DNA from: Prevotella sp. UBA2456
GTDB taxonomy: Bacteria > Bacteroidota > Bacteroidia > Bacteroidales > Bacteroidaceae
Length of the DNA stretch: 6,672 nucleotides
Assembly: GCA_002342415.1 (NCBI GenBank)
Contig: DDPY01000031.1
Coordinates: 1-6,672 of the forward strand
Reading direction: 5' to 3'
Of this stretch, positions 1-5,682 are shown piece by piece. How positions within the stretch are numbered: the first letter of the stretch is position 1; each line of letters begins with the position of its first letter. A program made the translations under genes and the position numbers. A model generated the notes under the pieces. That model was not told where the DNA came from and searched no databases. It was given only the letters and a program-made list of their open reading frames with translations.

Positions 1-665
1 AAACCACGACCTAATGTCTGAACTTTTAATTCGCCATCTTCCAAAAACTTTTGATTGACGGTAGTTATTTCCAACTCTCCACGTGCAGAAGGCTTAATGT
101 TCTTTGCGACTTCTACAACCTTGTTGGGATAGAAGTAAAGACCTACTACTGCATAGTTACTCTTAGGCTGTGCAGGCTTCTCTTCTATGCTGAGACAGTT
201 TCCTTCTTTGTCGAATTCTGCTACTCCATAACGTTCAGGATCATTGACATAATAACCAAAGACTGTAGCTTTTTTATCCACTTCTGCAGTATGTACTGCA
301 TCCCTAAGCATCTTGCTAAAACCTGCACCATGAAAGATATTATCGCCAAGAACAAGACAAGCAGAGTCATTACCAATGAACTTATCACCAATAATGAATG
401 CCTGGGCCAAACCATCAGGTGACGGCTGCTCTGCATACTCGAAGTTGACTCCATAGTTGCTACCATCTCCAAGAAGTCGTTTGAATCCAGGAAGGTCATC
501 AGGAGTAGAGATAATTAGAATATCCCTGATACCAGCAAGCATTAACACTGAGATGGGGTAATACACCATTGGTTTGTCGAAAATAGGAATCAACTGCTTG
601 GAGATTCCCTTGGTGATAGGGTACAACCTGGTACCACTGCCACCGGCTAAAACTATGCCCTTCAT
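1..665 (-). CDS. rfbA: Glucose-1-phosphate thymidylyltransferase (RmlA/RfbA), 3' end cut by window edge
   Basis: This enzyme joins dTTP and glucose-1-phosphate into dTDP-glucose plus pyrophosphate, the first step of dTDP-L-rhamnose synthesis in the cytoplasm. The 221 visible residues start MKGIVLAGGSGTRLYP, the nucleotidyltransferase signature loop, followed by SKQLIPIFDKPMVYYP. Further family landmarks are LGDGSNYG (65-72), PSPDGLAQAF (81-90), VLGDNIF (105-111, with the metal-binding Asp at 108), ERYGV (144-148), EEKP (161-164) and PSARGELEIT (192-201). The family is usually about 290 residues, so roughly 70 C-terminal residues lie beyond the left edge. The ATG at 663-665 gives the canonical N-terminus. 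No Shine-Dalgarno site precedes it; the leader is A/T-rich heptad repeat. It lies 111 bp downstream of rfbC on the same strand. I see no lesion in the visible part. Confidence 0.97.
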   Translation of the reverse strand, partial: MKGIVLAGGSGTRLYPITKGISKQLIPIFDKPMVYYPISVLMLAGIRDILIISTPDDLPGFKRLLGDGSNYGVNFEYAEQPSPDGLAQAFIIGDKFIGNDSACLVLGDNIFHGAGFSKMLRDAVHTAEVDKKATVFGYYVNDPERYGVAEFDKEGNCLSIEEKPAQPKSNYAVVGLYFYPNKVVEVAKNIKPSARGELEITTVNQKFLEDGELKVQTLGRG

Positions 666-668
666 GTC

Positions 669-689
669 GTAAATTGAAAGTTGAGAATT
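669..689. repeat. Three degenerate heptads (consensus GANAATT) just before the rfbA start
   Basis: On the plus strand the units are GTAAATT, GAAAGTT and GAGAATT, a clean 7-bp period that ends a few bases upstream of the rfbA ATG. Two more units of the same family lie at the other end of this spacer. The units make up most of the rfbA leader, so copy-number change would alter the spacing in front of the start codon. The period is directly visible; any regulatory role is inference. Confidence 0.6.
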
Positions 690-724
690 AAACTTTATTT
701 GAACCTGCTTCCACTCAACATTCA

Positions 725-738
725 GAATGCTAGCATTC
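725..738. repeat. Perfect 14-bp palindrome in the rfbC-rfbA spacer
   Basis: GAATGCTAGCATTC equals its own reverse complement. It sits mid-spacer, about 60 bp upstream of the rfbA start. It could be the two half-sites of a dimeric regulator, or a short hairpin (5-bp stem, CTAG loop) between the two messages. No T-run follows it on the coding strand, so it does not look like an intrinsic terminator. Confidence 0.55.
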
Positions 739-764
739 GACTGTATTCGCTTAATCGCAGATTT

Positions 765-778
765 GACAATTGAAAATT
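765..778. repeat. Two heptads (GACAATT, GAAAATT) at the rfbC 3' end
   Basis: These are two 7-bp units of the same GANAATT family found before rfbA. The outer unit overlaps the rfbC stop codon (TAA at 777-779). A weaker third unit may extend to 758. With the block at 669-689 they bracket the spacer. Confidence 0.45.
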
Positions 779-1343
779 AATAGAGCGAGACGTTGATATC
801 AAAGGGACTGTCGAAGTCCTTTAAAAGTGGATGTTTTGTGTCTTTATCGCTCAAAATAGCTTTGTCCTTGATGCGCCAGTCAATGCCTAACGAGTCATCA
901 AGAATGCTAATGCCTCCATCTGCCTCAGGATGATAGAACTCATCGCACTTATATTGGAACACAGCTGTCTCAGAAAGGACCGCAAAACCATGAGCAAAAC
1001 CTTTAGGGATGAAGAACTGCCGATGGTTATCTTCCGTCAGTTCCACTGCCACATGCTGTCCATAGGTAGGACTTCCCTTACGAATATCCACTGCAACATC
1101 GAGTACTGCACCCTTCACGCAGCGCACCAACTTACTCTGCGTAAATGGTGGACGCTGGAAATGCAAACCTCGCATAACGCCATACGAGGACTTACTTTCA
1201 TTGTCCTGCACAAAATTTACCCTCCCCACTTTCTCTTCAAATTCACGTTGGGAGAATGATTCAAAGAAATACCCACGGGCATCTTCGAATATCCGTGGCT
1301 CGATAATCACCACGCCTTCGATTGCTGTCTTTATTACTTCCAT
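777..1343 (-). CDS. rfbC: dTDP-4-dehydrorhamnose 3,5-epimerase (RmlC/RfbC)
   Basis: The protein epimerises C3 and C5 of dTDP-4-keto-6-deoxyglucose, the third step to dTDP-L-rhamnose, and is normally a cytoplasmic cupin-fold homodimer. The 188 residues match the usual family length. Visible hallmarks are the DARGYFFESF strand (21-30), FVQDNESKSSYGVMRGLHFQ (44-63) with the catalytic His at 61, the cupin segment KGAVLDVAVDIRKGSPTYG (77-95), FIPKGFAHGF (111-120), the Tyr at 131 expected to act as acid, and LSDKDTKHPLL (163-173) with the Asp (167) that would pair with His61. The catalytic assignments come from the family. The ATG at 1341-1343 gives a full-length start; only a weak AAAGA precedes it. 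It begins 21 bp after the upstream DUF2290-type gene, too close for an independent standard promoter, and is followed by rfbA. It appears intact. Confidence 0.97.
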   Translation of the reverse strand: MEVIKTAIEGVVIIEPRIFEDARGYFFESFSQREFEEKVGRVNFVQDNESKSSYGVMRGLHFQRPPFTQSKLVRCVKGAVLDVAVDIRKGSPTYGQHVAVELTEDNHRQFFIPKGFAHGFAVLSETAVFQYKCDEFYHPEADGGISILDDSLGIDWRIKDKAILSDKDTKHPLLKDFDSPFDINVSLY

Positions 1344-1364
1344 TGTGTCTTTAACGTAATGTTT

Positions 1365-2075
1365 TTATCCTATATAAAGGTCCACCCTTTCTTCTGAAGT
1401 CCAATACTTATTTGGCTCGTTCAAGCACTGAGTTTTCAATGCCGAATAGGTTCTCGCTTTTGTCCCGCTGTCTGATATTATCTTTTCTTTCCATTGAGTA
1501 GAATATACAAGTTTCAATACCATACATACAAATGCCTTTGGAGTCAGAATTAGCGACACTGGCATCCTATATCCTTCTTTGAAGCCAAGATGCATGTGAG
1601 CATAAGAATGACTGTTAGGAAGATATCCTTTATAGTCAACATCATAGCGGATATAGAAGGGCGAATAGTTTTCACCTAACGGCGAGTCGTTCTCATACAT
1701 TTCCATGTAGAGTTCTTCATTGTAATCAGGAGAACTTCTATCGATACCTTCCATATATTCATCAAAGCCTATCCTTCTTTCAGGAGTTTGAGCAAAAGTG
1801 TACTTGTAGTAATCGTACTTGACCTTTTTACCGTCTACCGTAATACTTTTATTGAGATTTATCTCAAACTGGAACAAAGAGTCATCGCTCAACAGTATGT
1901 CATATTCGCCGCGTATGAGCAACTCATTGACATAAGTCTTATAATCTGAAAAATTTTTAATGTCTGGTTTTACCACATTGAAAGACGACGGTCTGATGTG
2001 ACTTTTCAAGACACCACAATCCTCACAGACCTTGGCAGCTTCCTTTATCGACATAATGAACAATGAGTTATTCAT
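1365..2075 (-). CDS. DUF2290-like protein of unknown function, third gene of the helicase module
   Basis: This 236-residue soluble protein has no signal peptide or membrane segment. I assign it to the DUF2290 family by recall of the pattern; no search was run. The matching features are DDSLFQFEI (64-72), TPERRIGFDEYM (97-108), an acidic Tyr-rich stretch, FYIRYDVD (140-147), a His cluster HSYAHMHLG (156-164), RMPV (170-173) and LTPKAFVCMVL (177-187). The function of the family is not known to me; conserved His, Asp and Arg residues leave an enzyme such as a nuclease possible but unproven. The reading frame can be extended to a TTG at 2105, but the ATG at 2073-2075 has a good ribosome site and overlaps the helicase stop by 8 bp (ATGAATAA), so I prefer it. 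A later ATG (residue 8) is less likely. The close overlap argues for co-translation with the helicase. rfbC follows after 21 bp. Confidence 0.75.
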   Translation of the reverse strand: MNNSLFIMSIKEAAKVCEDCGVLKSHIRPSSFNVVKPDIKNFSDYKTYVNELLIRGEYDILLSDDSLFQFEINLNKSITVDGKKVKYDYYKYTFAQTPERRIGFDEYMEGIDRSSPDYNEELYMEMYENDSPLGENYSPFYIRYDVDYKGYLPNSHSYAHMHLGFKEGYRMPVSLILTPKAFVCMVLKLVYSTQWKEKIISDSGTKARTYSALKTQCLNEPNKYWTSEERVDLYIG

Positions 2076-4134
2076 CTTCACCTTTCCTAAGATTCTGAGC
2101 GACAAACTTAATAATCTCGTCTGTTGTCATTCCAGTTCCTCTAAACTGCTCCAGGAGTGACGACATCGACATACCAAGTTTCTCACGTTTTCTGCTCACG
2201 TTCTCAATGTTTTTTGTGTCATTCTTGTCTGGCTGTTGGAAAACTAATTTGTAGTTATGCTCCCTCAGCCTGTTATATTCAGCCATAAGCATATCCATAC
2301 CATCGCCACAGCCAAAAAGATATAGCCATCCTTTCGTCCTAGTCATGCTAGTAAACAATTTGTCACGCATAACGACGTTATCGGGAATACTAAAGACTGC
2401 ATCACTCCCACAAATAAACACCACGCCGCACTCATTGCCCTTTGCCTTATTCACTGTAGAAAGAGTCACGCATCCTTCCCTGAAAAAAGCCGTGTTAGCA
2501 TAAGGTGCTTGGATGAGATTGAAAACGTTTATGCCATTTTGAGCAAGATGTAAAGTTATATTATGAAAATAAGAATCGATGTTCTTCATATCCAAGCATA
2601 TCACGCATATATCTGTTGGCAATAGTCCCTCACTGTTAATACAGTTGGTAATTTCTTTCGCCATTAACTCGCATTCATTTTGGATGTTGGCACATTTAGC
2701 TGTGTTGATTGTTGTTTCATCAAATTGGGCGTTTGAATAGGAAGGAGTATTCCTTTCTGGTCTGGATATGACCATGTGGGAACCCGTTTGGCAGTCGCCT
2801 TCTTCTACCTCAAAGCCCAATGAGCTCCATAGGTGTGTGGTATCAAGACGCTGAAGAACTTTACTATAATAGATGCCCAGCCCCAAAGCAAATGCTGAGA
2901 TGAGCACGTAACGAGGTGTACGATAACAATGTTCAAGAACTTTATCTTGTAGTTCAGGGTTTACACTGAGGTCGACAAAAGGCTGACCAGAACTGTCATA
3001 GCCAAAAGTCTTATGCTCGTCCTGAATATCTACCTCAAAAATGTTTTGGAAATCATCATAAGCCCAACAGATTCTTTTTGTCTTGCAGAGTTTATAGCAT
3101 AGGCGATAGAACTCAATCGGAAAATCCTGACCTTCATCTATGAGTATCATATCGTACTTCTTCTCTATGTCGTGGTTTATCAGCTGTTCGCAAATATAGG
3201 CAAAAGCGTCTTTTCCATGACCACGAGCCTCCCTGAGCGTTTGTGGTGACACTTGGTTATCTCTGCAGGCATTGTAATAGACTCCCTCTGTGGTTGAACC
3301 GCCCCATCCGTGAAGTACATGAATATTATCCCAACAGGGCTCTTGATTATTGGAATAGATTTTGTACACCCTTTTAATAAGCTCCCTTACAGTGTCTGCA
3401 AGAGATTTCGTAAAGAATGTATATAATATTGTATCTTCCTGATGGTGCAAATGATACAGAGCTGCCTTATATGCCAAAACAATTGTCTTGCCAGAACCTG
3501 CCAATCCGCGAATCCTCTGAGGCAAGTTAATGTCAATAATTGCAATTTCCTTCTGCCTTTGATCAAAATTAGCGATATGATTCTGTATGTCATCCAAAAT
3601 CTGAGCTTTTGTATTAGGTCGAACAAACTTCCGCTCTTTCTTGGTTATCATTCTGGCAGTGCCCTCAATGCTACCCACCAGTAAACGAAAATCTTCTGCT
3701 GGAATATCACCACATCCACGAGTCTTTATCAGCTCTGCAACGTCATCTACCTTGCAAAGAATATAGCCGTCAAGTTCCTGATAGTCGTAGTTCCCTATTA
3801 CTACCGATGTTATATCATATCGAAGCCCTCTGCCTTGTCTAAGAGTAGGAAATTTCTTAATTCTAGAGGAAATCTCCGTATAGAGATTGTCTACCCGTTC
3901 CATTGACTGGTCATCAAATACCCCTCTACTTTCCAGATCAAAGAAGAATATACCATATAAAGGAGACAGAAGAAGAAGTTTTGCTTCCACATTCTCGCTT
4001 TCGATGTCACCTCTGAAAAAAGGGAACTTGTAATAGATACAAGAATCCTCATCGGCCACTTGTTTTATCTGCGTAAAAACCAAGTTAGCCAAAGCGTCAT
4101 TCTCAATGGCTGTCCTATCAACAGTTATGTTCAT
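2068..4134 (-). CDS. SF1 (UvrD/Rep-like) helicase with N-terminal NERD-like domain
   Basis: This 688-residue protein is predicted to hydrolyse ATP and translocate on, or unwind, nucleic acid. Superfamily 1A motifs occur in order: Q-motif DQRQKEIA (191-198); motif I GLAGSGKT (210-217, Lys216); Walker B LIDEGQD (331-337, D333/E334); motif III AYDDFQNIF (358-366); motif IV YRTPR (404-408); motif V TLSTVNKAKG (557-566); and motif VI TSMTRTKGW (595-603, Arg599). All key ATPase residues are present, so it should be active. Residues 11-90 resemble a NERD/PD-(D/E)XK-type domain (LLLLSPLYGIFFFDLES at 53-69), but the expected catalytic D...E-x-K residues are not there. The charged tail (635-688) is unassigned. 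The ATG overlaps the TPR gene stop as ATGA, with no Shine-Dalgarno site, which implies translational coupling. Its partners are unlike classical UvrD repair loci. A dedicated defence or mobile-DNA role is inference; general repair is the alternative. Confidence 0.92.
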   Translation of the reverse strand: MNITVDRTAIENDALANLVFTQIKQVADEDSCIYYKFPFFRGDIESENVEAKLLLLSPLYGIFFFDLESRGVFDDQSMERVDNLYTEISSRIKKFPTLRQGRGLRYDITSVVIGNYDYQELDGYILCKVDDVAELIKTRGCGDIPAEDFRLLVGSIEGTARMITKKERKFVRPNTKAQILDDIQNHIANFDQRQKEIAIIDINLPQRIRGLAGSGKTIVLAYKAALYHLHHQEDTILYTFFTKSLADTVRELIKRVYKIYSNNQEPCWDNIHVLHGWGGSTTEGVYYNACRDNQVSPQTLREARGHGKDAFAYICEQLINHDIEKKYDMILIDEGQDFPIEFYRLCYKLCKTKRICWAYDDFQNIFEVDIQDEHKTFGYDSSGQPFVDLSVNPELQDKVLEHCYRTPRYVLISAFALGLGIYYSKVLQRLDTTHLWSSLGFEVEEGDCQTGSHMVISRPERNTPSYSNAQFDETTINTAKCANIQNECELMAKEITNCINSEGLLPTDICVICLDMKNIDSYFHNITLHLAQNGINVFNLIQAPYANTAFFREGCVTLSTVNKAKGNECGVVFICGSDAVFSIPDNVVMRDKLFTSMTRTKGWLYLFGCGDGMDMLMAEYNRLREHNYKLVFQQPDKNDTKNIENVSRKREKLGMSMSSLLEQFRGTGMTTDEIIKFVAQNLRKGEDE
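2079..2088 (-). promoter_or_regulatory. Ribosome binding site that decides the DUF2290 gene start
   Basis: On the coding strand the sequence before the ATG reads AGGAAAGGTGAAG. AGGA lies 9 nt and AGGTG 3 nt from the start. It sits inside the end of the helicase gene. It supports the ATG at 2075 over the TTG at 2105, which would place the start upstream of this site. Confidence 0.6.
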
Positions 4135-5480
4135 TGTTTGGAATTCTGATTTTTTGTTTCAACATTACCATTCTCGTCCGTGTTCAGCTTCACTGCAAAG
4201 CCAGGTTGCATCATCATCTGTATTCTGAGCAACTCAGCCTGAACTGCCGCAAAATCAGGATCACAAGTATGGTTATCTTGTTTGTCAGCCTCACTCATGC
4301 CTAATCTCATGAACTGATCTGCCTCCATGTAATGTCGAAGAGCTAAGTGTATGGTAGCAAGATTTGAGAGGTTTTGCACGTTGTGGGGGGCGATAAGGTA
4401 TGCATACTGGAAATCCAACAAGGCTGCTGCATAGTTTCCCGTCTTACGATTACATATGCCGCGTTGGATATATGACATTACAATATCTTGATTTACTCCA
4501 GCAGTCAGCACGTGATTGTATTCCTCAAAAGCAAGCTCATCCTGACTGCGTTCTCTCATGATACTGGCCAAATTTAGTCTTGCACGATAAAATATCGGAT
4601 TCAACGTCAGGCAGTGCCTATAGAGGATTTCTGCGATGGGTGTGCCTTTCTCACGATCAGCATCCATTGCATACTTAGCCTCATTATAGTAGATATCGGC
4701 TATATTGGGATTGATATCCTTAGCCTTATCAAAATACTCCTTCCCTTTTTCATATTCGCCCATGGCGGAATAAGAATTACCGACATTCATATAGAGAGAG
4801 GCCAGCGTAGGCTTAAGCTCAATGGCCTTCTTAAAATATTCGATGCTCTTTGCATAGTCTTTTTGACGGACATAATAGATGCCAAGAGAAATATAAGAGC
4901 TTTCGTTCTCTGGTGTCAGCCGTTGCGCCTCCTGATAGTCACGAAGTGCTTCTTTATTAAGGCCCATTTCCAGATAGGCATCACCACGGCATATATGCAC
5001 AAAGGCTAAGTTAACCCCTTCTGCATTTGGATTCTCCTGCAAGAATTCTGTGTAGAGGAGAGCACGCTGGTCAGGTGCGAGAGCACTTGCAATACGTGCC
5101 AGTCGATCATAGAGGTTTTGGCGAGTGGCACTAAGACTGATGAGATTGGCGACCTCCTTTTCTGCCTGCTTGACTATCTTATTACGCTCCTCACGAGATT
5201 GGATCTTCAACTGTGAAAGTTCGTCTTTCATTTCACGATCAACGGCAAAGAGACTATCCTTCAGTTCAGTCAATTCCTTAATACGACTATCAATAGCCCA
5301 AAGTCCCATCACAGCGAAAACGAGAAACACGCTGGTCAGCACCGCTGCCCAAAGTGCTATCAAGCTTATACCATCCTGATACTGGAACTCAAAGCCATCG
5401 AACCATCGATGAAGGAAAAAAATGCCCTCGACTATGGCAATCAGTAGAAGTGTAAGAAGAAAATAACGAACGTATTTCAT
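4131..5480 (-). CDS. Membrane-anchored coiled-coil and TPR scaffold protein, first gene of the module
   Basis: In this 449-residue protein a short basic N-terminus (MKYVRY) is followed by a first hydrophobic helix at about 5-24, a short loop (RWFDGFEFQYQDG), and a second helix at about 39-63. A charged heptad-like coiled coil follows at about 64-118. Tetratricopeptide repeats run from about 157 to 395, clearest at 157-190, 194-227, 228-261 and 334-366 (for example YISLGIYYVRQKDYAKSIEY). The charge pattern places both termini and all TPRs in the cytoplasm, tethered to the inner membrane. TPRs bind other proteins, so a scaffold or sensor for the two downstream proteins is likely; no enzymatic motif is visible. 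The frame extends to a GTG at 5501, but the ATG at 5478-5480 has a GGAG site and gives a normal N-terminus. The stop overlaps the helicase start by 4 bp. The C-terminus is Asn/Lys-rich and probably disordered. Confidence 0.92.
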   Translation of the reverse strand: MKYVRYFLLTLLLIAIVEGIFFLHRWFDGFEFQYQDGISLIALWAAVLTSVFLVFAVMGLWAIDSRIKELTELKDSLFAVDREMKDELSQLKIQSREERNKIVKQAEKEVANLISLSATRQNLYDRLARIASALAPDQRALLYTEFLQENPNAEGVNLAFVHICRGDAYLEMGLNKEALRDYQEAQRLTPENESSYISLGIYYVRQKDYAKSIEYFKKAIELKPTLASLYMNVGNSYSAMGEYEKGKEYFDKAKDINPNIADIYYNEAKYAMDADREKGTPIAEILYRHCLTLNPIFYRARLNLASIMRERSQDELAFEEYNHVLTAGVNQDIVMSYIQRGICNRKTGNYAAALLDFQYAYLIAPHNVQNLSNLATIHLALRHYMEADQFMRLGMSEADKQDNHTCDPDFAAVQAELLRIQMMMQPGFAVKLNTDENGNVETKNQNSKQ

Positions 5481-5484
5481 TACG

Positions 5485-5488
5485 CTCC
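5485..5488 (-). promoter_or_regulatory. Shine-Dalgarno GGAG for the TPR gene
   Basis: TTGGAGCGTA directly precedes the ATG at 5480, with GGAG 4 nt from the start. It favours this ATG over the in-frame GTG at 5501, which lies upstream of the site. Confidence 0.55.
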
Positions 5489-5515
5489 AAAAAGTAAGCA
5501 CCCAACGGATTCCTA

Positions 5516-5534
5516 CCCCTTTTATTACAGGGGG
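5516..5534 (-). promoter_or_regulatory. Short GC hairpin in the leader of the TPR-helicase module
   Basis: CCCCT (5516-5520) pairs with AGGGG (5529-5533) across an 8-nt A/T loop, with an extra G that could slip. On the coding strand it sits about 36 nt before the TPR gene ATG. It could be a leader structure or a regulator site. It is not followed by a T-run on the coding strand, so it is not a normal terminator of nagB. Confidence 0.35.
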
Positions 5535-5582
5535 TTAGAGAATTCATAATTTAGAAAATTAATACTTTTGCCTGTTATCATT

Positions 5583-5657
5583 GATGATGGCTGATGGAAG
5601 ATGGATGATGTAATAAGAGATGTATGATGGATGATGGATGAAGGATGATGGCTGATG
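5583..5657. repeat. Ten-unit 7-bp tandem repeat array (GATGATG type)
   Basis: Read on the plus strand, 5583-5610 holds four heptads (GATGATG, GCTGATG, GAAGATG, GATGATG). After 5 bp (TAATA), 5616-5657 holds six more (AGAGATG, TATGATG, GATGATG, GATGAAG, GATGATG, GCTGATG). The 14-mer GATGATGGCTGATG occurs exactly at 5583-5596 and again at 5644-5657. The array fills most of the gap between nagB and the TPR gene leader. The 7-bp period excludes a coding repeat and resembles the period of the other repeat family near rfbA. Its role is unknown; slippage could change promoter spacing for the module. Confidence 0.85.
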
Positions 5658-5682
5658 CTCAACTCCCTTCATAATTCTCTCA

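Noticed and set aside
51..499. Open frames on both strands inside the left-edge gene
   Set aside because: They overlap the clearly conserved RfbA reading frame and encode low-complexity, Cys/Ile/Ser-rich sequence without family features.
3387..3684. Short open frames on both strands within the helicase gene
   Set aside because: They overlap helicase motif I and its flanks, which are conserved; no independent evidence supports them.
2068..4134. Housekeeping UvrD, Rep or PcrA
   Set aside because: The protein has an N-terminal NERD-like domain before motif I and tightly coupled unusual partners; classical UvrD begins almost directly with the ATPase domain.
4614..5379. Plus-strand open frames opposite the TPR gene
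   Set aside because: The minus-strand frame has regular TPR periodicity and membrane helices; the plus-strand products look like antisense translation.
1365..5480. Insertion sequence or integrase-borne element
   Set aside because: No transposase, integrase, terminal inverted repeats or target-site duplication are visible around the module, so transfer remains only an inference.
5516..5534. Intrinsic terminator for nagB
   Set aside because: The stem is only about 5 bp, it is not followed by a T-run on the coding strand, and it lies about 150 bp beyond nagB, close to the next start.
5583..5657. CRISPR array
   Set aside because: The units are 7 bp, directly abutting and degenerate, with no spacers.
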